Assembly (NCBI GenBank): GCA_027025555.1
Contig: JALVQN010000217.1
Location: 1 to 60,857, forward strand
Length of the DNA stretch: 60,857 nucleotides
Direction: 5' to 3'
Source of the DNA: Desulfobacterales bacterium
GTDB lineage: Bacteria > Desulfobacterota > Desulfobacteria > Desulfobacterales > UBA2156
The translations under genes were made by a program, and so were the position numbers. Shown here one piece after another: positions 25,603-35,191 of the stretch. Within the stretch, counting starts at the first letter, position 1; every line of letters starts with the position of its first letter. The notes under the pieces were generated by a model, which saw nothing but the letters and a program-made list of their open reading frames with translations, ran no database searches and was not told where the DNA came from.

Positions 25603-28600
25603 TTAGACCTTCTTGAACCGGGCGACGATCTGCTCGCCGATCTTTTCCGCCGACCTTCCAAAGAGTTCTTCCAGGGCCACACCGTCCAGATAGGCGTCTT
25701 CCCAGGTCAGGCTGTTTTCCTGGACAATATTTTTGATTCGCTCATATTTGCCGCCCAGGGCCTTGATCTTGTCCGGCAGCGGTACCGCCTTTTTGAAAGA
25801 GACATCCAAAAGAAGGAGGTATTCCATGAAGTTCGGGCGATCCCCGGTCCCGGAAATGATGGGAATGATCAGGATGTTGCGATTGTCTTTCCGCCCCTTG
25901 CCGATGTAGACATTGCCTTCCCGGACGATGATGTGCTTGGTCCCTTTGAGGGTGCGGTCTTTTTCCACCCGGGAAGGAATCGCCGTGGAAGTGCCTTTTT
26001 TGCTGATCAACTCGATGGTGGTGCCATCCGTGGGCTCGCCCAAGATGTTCAGCCCGTGAACGCGGTACAGGGTCGAGCCCTTGATTTGTTCAATGACCGC
26101 GTGCAGATTTTTCAATACCAGAACGTTTCTGTTGGTGATCTGAGAGATGTTGAAGCCTTGGGAGAAGAGAGCCTCGAAGAGGATGCCCTCCACCTTTTCG
26201 GGGATCCGGCTGGTCCCCACGGTCACGGTTTTGGCTTGATGCTTGATGGCATCCACGGGCCGGGCCATCTGATTGATGGACTCGCCGAGGTGATGGAACA
26301 AGGCGCGCAGCATGTTGGAGGGCGTGCCCTTGACCCCGAAGTCGAGTTCAAAGTCTGTCACCGGGAGCCTTCCGGAGAGGTATTTCAGTAAAAGGGGAAG
26401 GTCCGAGGCGGTATCGAACCCGATGATGCTGGGAAGACGGTGCTGGGCTTTCTTCTTGCGGAAGGTTTGGTAAAAAGAAGCAATCTTTTCCCTGAAACCC
26501 TTCTCCAGGACCAGTTCGTAGACGTCGAGCCCCTTTGCCAGGTGCGTGTCGATGGTCTCTTGGAGTGTCTTTCGGAAGTCAAAAAAGAATCGGGAGCCTT
26601 CGTGGATGGCCAAGGCAGCGTAATAGCCCCAGATGTGTCCCACCAGGGTGTTCAACAGGGGGGAAAGGTGCTGTCCCACTGTGGGCACGTGGAAGACATC
26701 AGCGGCGTACGGGCCGAACCGATGATCCCCTTCGTCGGCGATCACGATGGGCGTCGCCTTGTGGGCATGGAAGATGGCCGTGTCCTTGACGATGTCGCCG
26801 ATGACCGTGCTTTTGGTGCCGGCGGCGCATACGATGATCAGGGGCTCGGAAGAAAGGTCGATGTGTTTTTTATCTTCCACGTAGTCTGAGGAGATGGTCT
26901 TGTAGCACAATTCGCTCAATTTGATCCGGATCTCGTCCGCGGCGATCTTGTTGGGGCCGCTTCCCACCGCGGCCCAATAGGTTTTGGAAGGGGCCAGGCG
27001 CCTGGCCGAAGCAGCGATTTTGTCCTGCATTGAAAGAATGGCTTCCATGTGCTCCGGGAGCTGGAGCAGGGCCTGGATTTCCCTGGAAACAAAGGCCGCA
27101 TCCCGCCGCTTTTTCAATACCGCGATATGCAACCCCAAGAGGGCCCCGGCCACGATCTGGGAATAGAAGGCCTTGGTGGAGGCCACGGACATCTCAATGT
27201 CCCGGCCGCTGCTGGTGTAAAGGACGCCGTCCGTCTTGAAGGTGATATCCGAATCCCTTCGGTTCACAATGGCCAGGGTGTGGGCGCCCCTTTCCCGGAC
27301 CATATCCACGGTCCTGTTGGTATCGGTGGTGGTCCCGGATTGGGTGATGGCCACCACCAGGGTATCGGCCATGTCGGTCTTTCCGGCGTCTTCTTCAAGG
27401 CCGAAGCCGCTCAACTCGGAGGCCTTCAGCGCGCTGACCTGGAACCCGGAGCCGTTTAAGTAGAAATTCAGGATTTCGGCGCAGGCGCAGGCGGCGACCC
27501 CGGCCGTGCCCTGGCCGATGAAAAAGATCCGCCGGATTCGGTCCTCGATGAAGGCCTGGTGCAAGGAGGGGGGGAAGGCCTTTTCTTCCAATCTTACGCC
27601 GTAACGCCGGTGATCCCCGCCTTCTTTTTGGTACCATCGATTCCGGAGGGTGTATTTCACCGATCGCGGGGATTCGGAGATTTCCTTTAAAAAGTAATGG
27701 GGAAAGCCCTGGCGGTCGATGTCCCGTGACGTGATGGCGGTGGTTTTGATGTCGCTTTCCTGGAGGGCCACGGGAGAACCGTCATAGCCCATGGCTTCAA
27801 TGCCGGAAAGCCCGCCGTTTCCGGACTGGTGGAGGATGAAGATCTGCCCCTGGGGTTTCCCGTTTTTCCCGGATTGTCCGTTTTCACCTTCTATTTTGAC
27901 ATAATGGGGGGTTTCCTCCACGAATCCGTACACCTCGGAGGTGGGAATATAGTGATCCGGCGCGATTCCCACGAAGAGGGCCTGTCCGCTTCCTTTCTGG
28001 GCCAGGAAGAGCTTTCCCGGCGCCAGATCCGTGTGCATGGCGATGGCGTGGGACCCTTCAAAGTCGTTGACGGCCCTTCGGAACGCTTCTGGGACGTCGA
28101 ATCCCTCCTTGAGGTACTTTTCAATCTGAAGCGGGATGATTTTGGTGTCCGTGGTGACGTCGGGATGGATGCGGATACCCCTTTCGTCGAATCGCTGTTT
28201 CAACTCCAGGTAATTGTCGATGTCCCCGTTTAAGCAGACGTGAATGATGCCCGATGGCCTCTGGCGCCGGGCATCGCGGCAATCATTGTCCACGGGATGA
28301 CAGTTGGCCTCCGTGATCGCCCCCACGGAAGCCCAACGGGTGTGGGACAGGATGCTGTAGTGTCGGACAAGGCCATGGATCAGGGTAAAGAGGATGGGAT
28401 CGTTTCGGATTTCATCCCTCAAAAAGCGCACGTTGTCTCCCAGGCTCCCGATTTCAGAGGCGATCTTGTAGGTCAATGTCACACAGAAAAGGGGCGTGTG
28501 GGTTTCATCCAGGGTTTCACGGCAATCGATGCACCCGTTTGCCAGGTATTCTTTTTCCTGACGCTTTAAAAACGCCTCTTTCAATCCCCGGGCATCCAGG

Positions 28601-29361
28601 GTTTTCGAGAAATCCGAAAAGACCGGTTTTTCGAGAAGGATCATGATGGAGATGCCCGCGGAATCCCGGCCCCGGACTTCGAGTCGGTCGATGCTGTTGA
28701 GCACGGCATTGATCTTCTTAGCCACGAGGATGGCATGAAAGGGGCACTCCTTTTCTTTGTTGTTTAACAGGGTCTTCACCTTGGCCACGTTTTCGCCCAC
28801 CTCTGAAAGCAGAGACCAGGAGACATCTTTCAAAGCTTCAATCGTCTCCACGGCATATTCCACGGCCGCGGGTTTCAAAGTGCCCATATTCCCGGCGAGC
28901 CAGGCGTCTTCGGATGCCGCAAAGTCGGCGATCTTGCGGCCAAGGGCCGTCACCTGCCGGTGCAGCCGGGGGTCCCTGAGGATGGAACAAAAAGGCGCGT
29001 CTTGTTTCAGGGTTCCGACTGCCTTGGTCAGTTGCTTCCGCAGGTTCTCGGCATCACGGCGCGGGGCCGCCTTTTGAACCTGGGTGGAAAGCGGATGGGA
29101 CCGGATGCGGGCAAAGAGATTTTCCATGGCCTTGATATCCGGGTCGCTTTCGGCTTTCCTTTTGGGGACAAAGGACACGATGCCCGAAATGCCGCAACAC
29201 AGGCGGTTTGGATCCACGGGAAAAAAGACAAGGGCATTGCCGGGCACCCGGGACACGTTTTTTGCGAAAAAGATGCGTATCTCAAAAGAGCCTTCAAGCC
29301 ACCCGGCCAGGCAACGCATCACGGTCCGTGCCTTTTTTTCAAAAAAATGCAAAATCTTCAT
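25603..29361 (-). CDS. Very large GlmS-like protein: class II glutaminase with insertion plus two SIS domains
   Basis: 1252 residues, about twice GlmS. Glutaminase signatures are CGISGIV (Cys56), LEVRGRDSAG (227-236), SHTRWASVG and NGDIDNYLEL. Two SIS sugar-phosphate isomerase domains follow (FIGQGTAGVAACA with ITQSGTTTDT; then VGSGPNKIAADE). In E. coli GlmS the nucleophile Cys1 is ~22 residues from the LEYRGYDSAG motif; here the gap is ~170, a helical insertion of about 150 residues. The cysteine is also not N-terminal, so a propeptide would need removal, or glutaminase activity is lost. ATG 29361, eight bases after the kdnB-like stop, is preferred; ATG 29316 is possible. A further C-terminal region of ~250 residues is unassigned. 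Confidence 0.8.
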   Translation of the reverse strand: MKILHFFEKKARTVMRCLAGWLEGSFEIRIFFAKNVSRVPGNALVFFPVDPNRLCCGISGIVSFVPKRKAESDPDIKAMENLFARIRSHPLSTQVQKAAPRRDAENLRKQLTKAVGTLKQDAPFCSILRDPRLHRQVTALGRKIADFAASEDAWLAGNMGTLKPAAVEYAVETIEALKDVSWSLLSEVGENVAKVKTLLNNKEKECPFHAILVAKKINAVLNSIDRLEVRGRDSAGISIMILLEKPVFSDFSKTLDARGLKEAFLKRQEKEYLANGCIDCRETLDETHTPLFCVTLTYKIASEIGSLGDNVRFLRDEIRNDPILFTLIHGLVRHYSILSHTRWASVGAITEANCHPVDNDCRDARRQRPSGIIHVCLNGDIDNYLELKQRFDERGIRIHPDVTTDTKIIPLQIEKYLKEGFDVPEAFRRAVNDFEGSHAIAMHTDLAPGKLFLAQKGSGQALFVGIAPDHYIPTSEVYGFVEETPHYVKIEGENGQSGKNGKPQGQIFILHQSGNGGLSGIEAMGYDGSPVALQESDIKTTAITSRDIDRQGFPHYFLKEISESPRSVKYTLRNRWYQKEGGDHRRYGVRLEEKAFPPSLHQAFIEDRIRRIFFIGQGTAGVAACACAEILNFYLNGSGFQVSALKASELSGFGLEEDAGKTDMADTLVVAITQSGTTTDTNRTVDMVRERGAHTLAIVNRRDSDITFKTDGVLYTSSGRDIEMSVASTKAFYSQIVAGALLGLHIAVLKKRRDAAFVSREIQALLQLPEHMEAILSMQDKIAASARRLAPSKTYWAAVGSGPNKIAADEIRIKLSELCYKTISSDYVEDKKHIDLSSEPLIIVCAAGTKSTVIGDIVKDTAIFHAHKATPIVIADEGDHRFGPYAADVFHVPTVGQHLSPLLNTLVGHIWGYYAALAIHEGSRFFFDFRKTLQETIDTHLAKGLDVYELVLEKGFREKIASFYQTFRKKKAQHRLPSIIGFDTASDLPLLLKYLSGRLPVTDFELDFGVKGTPSNMLRALFHHLGESINQMARPVDAIKHQAKTVTVGTSRIPEKVEGILFEALFSQGFNISQITNRNVLVLKNLHAVIEQIKGSTLYRVHGLNILGEPTDGTTIELISKKGTSTAIPSRVEKDRTLKGTKHIIVREGNVYIGKGRKDNRNILIIPIISGTGDRPNFMEYLLLLDVSFKKAVPLPDKIKALGGKYERIKNIVQENSLTWEDAYLDGVALEELFGRSAEKIGEQIVARFKKV

Positions 29362-29369
29362 TGTTGAAT

Positions 29370-30437
29370 TCACATGCGCAAATAGAGGTCTTTGATCCGA
29401 TCCCGGGTCATGATCCTTTTCCAGTCTTTTCCCAGGGCATTTTCCCAAAGTGGATCCAGCGTCAAGGAGACATCCACCATCTTTTCCAGCTTTTCATCCT
29501 CGATTCCCGCGACTTGACCCTTTGGCAGGGCAATCCCGTTTGTGTCCATCATTTGCCTGAATTGGCGGACCCCTTCGGGATAGAATTCTTCCAGCTGATT
29601 GAAAACGATGGAGTTGCCGATGCCGTGATGGATGCCCAGGATGAAAGAAAGGCCGTAGGAAAGGGCATGGCACACCCCCACCTGGGAATAGACGATGCTC
29701 ATCCCCCCGAAGTAAGAGGCCATCATCAGCTTTTCATCGGCGTCGGAGGCGGCCTGTAAAAAGACTTCCAGACACAGGTCCAGGGCCTTTTCGCCGAAGG
29801 CCCTGCTGAACGCATTCAGGTACGTTCCGGACAGGGACTCCACGCAATGGATGAAACAATCCATGCCCGTGTAAAACCGCTGGTCCGCGGGCGCCGATGC
29901 CGTCAGGTCCGGGTCGAGGAGAATCTGGTCGAATACGGTGTGGTCCGAGTTGATGCCCAGTTTCCTCTCCGGCCCGATCAGGACGGTTGTCCGGGACACT
30001 TCGGCGCCGGTTCCCGAAAGGGTGGGGACGCCCACATGATAGACGGCAGGCCTTTGAATGAGGTCCCAGCCTTGATAATCGGATGCCGAACCCGGGTTGG
30101 TCAGCATCAATGAGACCGCTTTCGCCAGGTCCATGGTGCTTCCCCCCCCGATGCCGACCACGGCGGTGGGAAGCCTTTTTGAAAACCGTCGCACCCTTGC
30201 GGTCAAATCGTCCACGTGGGCGGTGGTGGGTTCTTCATCCACGTTGACCCAGAGCATAAGGTCCGTTTCTTTTTGGGGGATCCGGCGCGCCAAAGGAGTG
30301 TCCTTGAAGACATCATCCACCAAAAAGGCCATGAATGCCCCGTTTTCCCTGCGTGCCTCCTGGAGGACATCCTCCAACCGATTGAAGCTCCCCCGGCCGA
30401 AGGCGATCCGGGGCACGGTTTTAAAGTTGCGAAACAT
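29370..30437 (-). CDS. kdnB: KdnB-like iron-containing alcohol dehydrogenase (Kdo 8-oxidase candidate)
   Basis: 355 residues of the iron-containing ADH family. GGGSTMDLAKAVSLML is the nucleotide-binding loop. The metal-ligand pattern is D-x3-H in GMDCFIHCVESL, then histidines in VGVCHALSYGL and GIHHGIGN. The whole sequence resembles, from memory, Shewanella KdnB, which oxidises C8 of Kdo; segments such as VNVDEEPTT and NPxVxxxQGWDLI-like runs are shared. The kdnA-like gene next to it supports the assignment. AAGGAAAGG precedes the start. Confidence 0.8.
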   Translation of the reverse strand: MFRNFKTVPRIAFGRGSFNRLEDVLQEARRENGAFMAFLVDDVFKDTPLARRIPQKETDLMLWVNVDEEPTTAHVDDLTARVRRFSKRLPTAVVGIGGGSTMDLAKAVSLMLTNPGSASDYQGWDLIQRPAVYHVGVPTLSGTGAEVSRTTVLIGPERKLGINSDHTVFDQILLDPDLTASAPADQRFYTGMDCFIHCVESLSGTYLNAFSRAFGEKALDLCLEVFLQAASDADEKLMMASYFGGMSIVYSQVGVCHALSYGLSFILGIHHGIGNSIVFNQLEEFYPEGVRQFRQMMDTNGIALPKGQVAGIEDEKLEKMVDVSLTLDPLWENALGKDWKRIMTRDRIKDLYLRM

Positions 30438-30541
30438 GCGTTTTTATTCCTTTCCTTCTCGATTCGAGCTGAGATGCAGCATCCTTTTCAAATTCTCTTC
30501 CCGGTGCCGGGCGGAATCTCCTTGGAGCAAGACGTGTGGGC

Positions 30542-31738
30542 TTAAACCTGGGAAAAGACTTCGGCCATCAGATCCATTCTCTTTTTAAGATCGTCATCCG
30601 ACCAGGAGAGTTTGATCAGCATGGATATGGTCCGGCCCATGATGCGGTCCGATTGGGGGAGGCGGAGCCCTTGGTAGTCCGGACGGGGGGCCGACAGCAT
30701 GATGGGGAGTCTTGCCGGGGATCGGAGCCCCTTGAGGTGATCCCACTGACGGTGGTAATGCCAATTGTTGTCATACCAATAAAAGCAGCTGTCCACGCCT
30801 TTTCTGCTCAGTGCCGCGGCGGTTGTTCGGGCGCTGGTTTCATCCGGAAGAAAAAAGGAGAAGAAGGTGGCTGAATCACCGGCCTCGTCCGGGATCCGCC
30901 TGGGGGTGATTTTGGGAAAGGCCCGAAGCATGTCCATGAGCTTGCCCTTGTGGGCACGCTGGGTCTTTAGAAAGGCATCCAGCTTTCTCAACTGGGCCAG
31001 ACCCACGGCGGCGTTGAGCTCACTGATACGAAAGTTGGTTCCCATGATCGGATGCCCCTCGAGGCCCCGGTCGCCGCCCCTATGATCGTGGCCGTGGTCG
31101 GCATACCTTGCCGCGGTCAGATACCGGTTTTCATCGTCGCAGACCACGGCGCCGCCTTCACCGCAGGTGAGGGTTTTCACCGGATCGAAGGAGAAACACC
31201 CCATGTGACCGAAGGTCCCCAGGGCCTTGCCATGAAATGTGGCGCCCATGGCCTGGCAAGCGTCTTCGATGAGAATCACCTCATGTTCCCGACACAGGGC
31301 TGCGATCTCGTCGATTCGGGCCATGGCCCCACACATGTGGACCACGAGAACCGCCTTGGTGCGGGGGGAAAGGACGTGCTTCAGGGCATCCGGATCCATG
31401 CAGAGGGTTTCATCAATTTCGGTAAAAACCGGGATCGCCCCTGCAAGCAGGACCGCCTCGATGGTGGCCACGAAGGTAAAAGGCGGGACGATGACCTCAT
31501 CCCCTGCACCGATGCCGCAAGCCGCCAGGGCAATGCTGAGGGCGGCGGTACCGCTGGAACACAGATGGCAATATTGAACCCCCAAACGGGCGGAGAGCGC
31601 CTTCTCGAACTCGAGGGCTTTCCAGCGCCCCTTTCTGGCTGCATCGAATCCGTATCGAAACAAGACACCGGTCTCAAGAACCTCCTGGACTTCTTTTCGT
31701 TCTGCATCGTCGAATCGTTCAAATCCGGGCATGTCCAA
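30542..31738 (-). CDS. kdnA: KdnA-like PLP aminotransferase (8-amino-Kdo synthesis candidate)
   Basis: 398 residues of the DegT/DnrJ/EryC1 sugar aminotransferase family. SSGTAALSIALAACGIGAGD and DEVIVPPFTFVATIEA are family segments. The PLP lysine lies in FSFDPVKTLTCGEGG. The N-terminal MPGFERFDDAE and SDHGHDH-like/HPIMGTNFRISELNAA segments closely resemble Shewanella KdnA, which puts an amino group on C8 of oxidised Kdo. With KdnB it would make 8-amino-3,8-dideoxy-manno-octulosonate, a Kdo replacement in lipopolysaccharide. A 104-base gap separates it from kdnB. Confidence 0.82.
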   Translation of the reverse strand: MDMPGFERFDDAERKEVQEVLETGVLFRYGFDAARKGRWKALEFEKALSARLGVQYCHLCSSGTAALSIALAACGIGAGDEVIVPPFTFVATIEAVLLAGAIPVFTEIDETLCMDPDALKHVLSPRTKAVLVVHMCGAMARIDEIAALCREHEVILIEDACQAMGATFHGKALGTFGHMGCFSFDPVKTLTCGEGGAVVCDDENRYLTAARYADHGHDHRGGDRGLEGHPIMGTNFRISELNAAVGLAQLRKLDAFLKTQRAHKGKLMDMLRAFPKITPRRIPDEAGDSATFFSFFLPDETSARTTAAALSRKGVDSCFYWYDNNWHYHRQWDHLKGLRSPARLPIMLSAPRPDYQGLRLPQSDRIMGRTISMLIKLSWSDDDLKKRMDLMAEVFSQV

Positions 31739-31788
31739 TCTCCTTGCAATCTTCCATGAAGGATCCGGGGGATCCCCGTCTCCGGGCT

Positions 31789-33213
31789 TCAGGAGCGCCG
31801 TTTTTCTCCCCCGGCCACCGATTTTCCCTCGAAGTAGGCCTTAAAGTACGCCTTGATGGCCAGCCGGGCATAGGACCCGGCCCTTGGTCCGAGTTTTTCA
31901 CCGTGAACCACCAAAACGGAAACGGCCACATTCTTGATGCCTTTTTTTTCTTTGGCAAATCCAATGAACCAGTCATATTTGGAGGTGTGCTCCCGGTTGG
32001 AGATGGAGCCGGTTTTCCCCCCGATGATCAGTTTTGAGAGCACTTTGTCGCGTCGGTATCCCCTGAAAGCTCTCCGCAAGGTGCCGGAGCGGACCGTGGC
32101 CTGCATGAGATCCGAAAGTACGGAAACCGTCCTTGGAGAAAGCACCCGGCGGATGGGAAAGGCGCGCCTGCGGTACACCTTTTCATGGGATTCGTTGGTG
32201 ATGGCGTCGATGAAGATCGGTGCCATGAACCGCCCGCCGTTGGCGATAACCGAGGCAATGAGAGCCCCATGGAGGGGGGACAGGGTCGTCTCTCGGTTGA
32301 AACCGCTGGCGATCTCCGCCAGATGATACGGTTTATCGGAGACAAAAAGGCGGCTTCGGGAGCGGCCCAGCACGCATTGAATGCCTTCACCGAACCCGAA
32401 TGCCCGGGCGTACTTTTCGATCTGGGACATGCTCAGATAGTGGACCCCCAACTTTCCGAATACGGGATTGATGGACTGGGCGAATGAATCCCGAAGGGTG
32501 ATGCGGCGCGTGTATTTGTTCCTTTTGTTTTTCAGCTGGGACTTGTACAGGGTATGCTTCCGGCCGTTGTAGTAAAGGGGTGTTGACGGTGTAAATCCGT
32601 GTTTTTCCACCACCGCAGAGACGGTAACGATTTTAAAGAGGCTCGCCGCCGGAAAGTCCCTCAGCCAAAGCGGGATATCCCCGCCGGGGTGCCCATCGTA
32701 TCCCGCCAGGGCCAGGACGCGGCCGGTGAAAGGATCCATGAGGACGACGGCGATCTGCTTGGAATACCTCCGGTCCAATTGGGCGTTCAAATACGCTTGC
32801 AGGGAAGCATCCAGCGTGGTTTTCACGAAATAGCGCTTCCCGTCTTTGTAAATGGGCCATTCGACTTTCGTTTCTTGGAGAAAAAGCGAAGGGTCCACCA
32901 ACGCCGTCCATGGGTTTTGGATGTCCGTCGGTTCCGCTCCTTGACTTTTCGGGGAGGGACTCGGGCTTGGAGGGTCAAAGGCCGTCGGCATGGGCCGGGG
33001 AGGATTTGCCGGAAAACTCCAGGACCCATCGCGCCCCACGGAAAATCCGTAAATGGAGGCGATCAGGATCAAAAGGGGCAGCGCGATGCAAAAGACTCTC
33101 CGGGACCATGTTTTGCGGGTTTTCTTCCGTTTTAACACCGCCTGATATTCCTGCCAGGTGCGTCGGGGCGCCTGCGATAAAAAGCGTTTTTCTTCAGAAG
33201 AATCGGGCTTCAT
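31789..33213 (-). CDS. Penicillin-binding transpeptidase-domain protein
   Basis: 474 residues: a cytoplasmic N terminus, one membrane helix (~residues 37-57, VFCIALPLLILIASIYGF), a proline/serine-rich linker, then a transpeptidase domain. Active-site motifs are SLFK (serine nucleophile), SIN and KTGS. There is no glycosyltransferase domain, so it is a monofunctional class B-like PBP or a specialised transpeptidase acting in the periplasm. ATG 33213 is preferred over GTG 33264, which abuts metG. It is the gene after metG on this strand. Confidence 0.85.
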   Translation of the reverse strand: MKPDSSEEKRFLSQAPRRTWQEYQAVLKRKKTRKTWSRRVFCIALPLLILIASIYGFSVGRDGSWSFPANPPRPMPTAFDPPSPSPSPKSQGAEPTDIQNPWTALVDPSLFLQETKVEWPIYKDGKRYFVKTTLDASLQAYLNAQLDRRYSKQIAVVLMDPFTGRVLALAGYDGHPGGDIPLWLRDFPAASLFKIVTVSAVVEKHGFTPSTPLYYNGRKHTLYKSQLKNKRNKYTRRITLRDSFAQSINPVFGKLGVHYLSMSQIEKYARAFGFGEGIQCVLGRSRSRLFVSDKPYHLAEIASGFNRETTLSPLHGALIASVIANGGRFMAPIFIDAITNESHEKVYRRRAFPIRRVLSPRTVSVLSDLMQATVRSGTLRRAFRGYRRDKVLSKLIIGGKTGSISNREHTSKYDWFIGFAKEKKGIKNVAVSVLVVHGEKLGPRAGSYARLAIKAYFKAYFEGKSVAGGEKRRS

Positions 33214-33265
33214 GGATTTGAGTATCCGTTTTTGATGACCAGAAGGCCATGGTCGATGATCCACT

Positions 33266-35191
33266 TCAGGTTACGGAGGTTCCGGGTTTTACAGGTTGAT
33301 CCACGGTGAGCACCACGGGCTTTCCGCCGTCCACGGCGGCAAGCAGCATCCCTTGGGAAAGGACCCCCATGATTTTGGCCGGTTTCAAATTGGCTGCCAG
33401 GACGATCTGTTTCCCGGTAAGGTCTTGCGGTCGGTAATGTTGGGCGATGCCCGCCACAACGGTCCGTTTTTCTCCCATGTCCACCTCCAGTGCCAGCACC
33501 TTTTTGGCGCCGGGAATGGCTTCGGCCTTCAAAATGGTGGCGATGCGAAGGTCCAGTTTCTGGAGGATTTCCAGATCGATTTCGGGCTTGACGGGCTTCA
33601 AGGCTTCCCCATGAGGGGCGGCTTCGGCGCTTTCCGCCCGGGTTTTCTTCCATTCGATTCTCGGAAAAAGGGAGATCACCTTGGGAAGCGGGGTCCCGGG
33701 CCGGATCCTGCTGAAGGACCCCAGCCCATCCAGTTCAAAAAAGCGTTCACGGGGGTCCAGTCCCAGATGCTTCTGCATGGTTCGGGCCGTGTCGGGCATG
33801 ACCGGATAGATCAGGGCCGAGACGATGGCGAGCCCTTCCATGAGGTTGGAGAGGACGGCGGCAAGGAGATCGCGCTGGGAGGGCTCCTTTGCCAGCATCC
33901 ATGGGGCCGTGACATCGATATATTTGTTCATCTGGTTGATGAATTCCCACACCGACTCCAGGGCCTTCCGGAAGGCAAAGGATGCCATGGCTTGTTCGAA
34001 TTCAGAGATCGTTTCCCGGGCCGCTTTTTCAAGGTGGAATCCGGCTTTGTCCCTGGCCCCAGGAGCGGTTTCCGGGACGCGTCCCTTGAAGTATTTGTGG
34101 GTCATGGTGAGCGTTCTCGAAAAGAGGTTGCCCAGGTCGTTGGCCAGATCGGAATTGATGCGCGCCACCAGGGCTTCTTCGGAAAAGCTGGCATCGAGTC
34201 CGAAGACCATTTCGCGCATCAAAAAGTAGCGGCAGGCATCCAGGCCGTAAGACTGGATGAGCACCAGGGGATCCACCACGTTCTTCAGGCTTTTGGACAT
34301 TTTACTCTTGTCCACGTTCCAGTATCCATGGACATTGAGATGCTGATAGACCGGAATCCCGGCCGCCTTGAGCATGGTGGGCCAATAGATGCCGTGCGGC
34401 TTCAGGATATCCTTGGCAACGATGTGCTGGGCATGGGGCCAGAATTTCAAGAAGCGTTCGCCGGTTGGATATCCCAGGGCGGAGACATAGTTTAAAAGGG
34501 CATCGAACCACACATAGGTCACGAACCGGTCGTCAAAGGGCAGGGGGATGCCCCATTCCAACCGGGACTTGGGACGGGAGATGCAGAGATCTTCCAGGGG
34601 GTCTTTCAGGAACGCCAAGACCTCGTTCCGGTACCGGGACGGCCGGATAAAATCGGGGTGGGATTGAACATGGTCGATGAGCCATTCCTGGTACTTGCTC
34701 ATTTTGAAAAAATAGTTGGCTTCCTTGATCCTTTCGGGTTCTGTTTCATGATCGGGGCATTTCCCGTCTTCCAGTTCGTGTTCGGTATAAAAGCGTTCAC
34801 ACCCGAAACAGTAGAGCCCCTCGTATTCACTGAAGTAAATATCCCCGCGGTCGTAGATCTTTTGAAGGACATGCTTCACCACGGCCATGTGCCGGGGTTC
34901 CGTGGTCCGGATGAAATCGTTGTTGCGGACGTTGAGTCTGGGCAAAAGATCCCTGAAAAGGCCGCTGATCCTGTCCACATAGGTCCTGGGATTTTCTCCT
35001 TCTGCCTTGGCGGCCTGGACGACTTTGTCGCCGTGTTCATCCGTTCCGGTGAGCAGAAAGGTCTCTTGCCGCTTCATCTGATGGAACCGGCATAAGACGT
35101 CTGCCACAAGGCTGGTATAGGCATGTCCCAGATGGGGCCGGGCATTCACATAATAGATGGGCGTGGTGATGTAAAAGGGGTTGCGTGTCAA
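33266..35191 (-). CDS. metG: Methionyl-tRNA synthetase
   Basis: 641 residues. The HIGH-type motif is in YVNARPHLGHAYTSLVADV and the KMSKS motif in VDKSKMSKSLKNVVDP. A zinc-knuckle region (CFGCERFYTEHELEDGKCPDH) and a C-terminal tRNA-binding OB domain (LDLRIATILKAEAIPGAKK) are present. The start is a TTG at 35191 whose last two bases overlap the ricT stop (TTGA), with AAAGGAAAAG upstream; the frame runs open to 35284 but inside ricT. Confidence 0.95.
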   Translation of the reverse strand: MTRNPFYITTPIYYVNARPHLGHAYTSLVADVLCRFHQMKRQETFLLTGTDEHGDKVVQAAKAEGENPRTYVDRISGLFRDLLPRLNVRNNDFIRTTEPRHMAVVKHVLQKIYDRGDIYFSEYEGLYCFGCERFYTEHELEDGKCPDHETEPERIKEANYFFKMSKYQEWLIDHVQSHPDFIRPSRYRNEVLAFLKDPLEDLCISRPKSRLEWGIPLPFDDRFVTYVWFDALLNYVSALGYPTGERFLKFWPHAQHIVAKDILKPHGIYWPTMLKAAGIPVYQHLNVHGYWNVDKSKMSKSLKNVVDPLVLIQSYGLDACRYFLMREMVFGLDASFSEEALVARINSDLANDLGNLFSRTLTMTHKYFKGRVPETAPGARDKAGFHLEKAARETISEFEQAMASFAFRKALESVWEFINQMNKYIDVTAPWMLAKEPSQRDLLAAVLSNLMEGLAIVSALIYPVMPDTARTMQKHLGLDPRERFFELDGLGSFSRIRPGTPLPKVISLFPRIEWKKTRAESAEAAPHGEALKPVKPEIDLEILQKLDLRIATILKAEAIPGAKKVLALEVDMGEKRTVVAGIAQHYRPQDLTGKQIVLAANLKPAKIMGVLSQGMLLAAVDGGKPVVLTVDQPVKPGTSVT

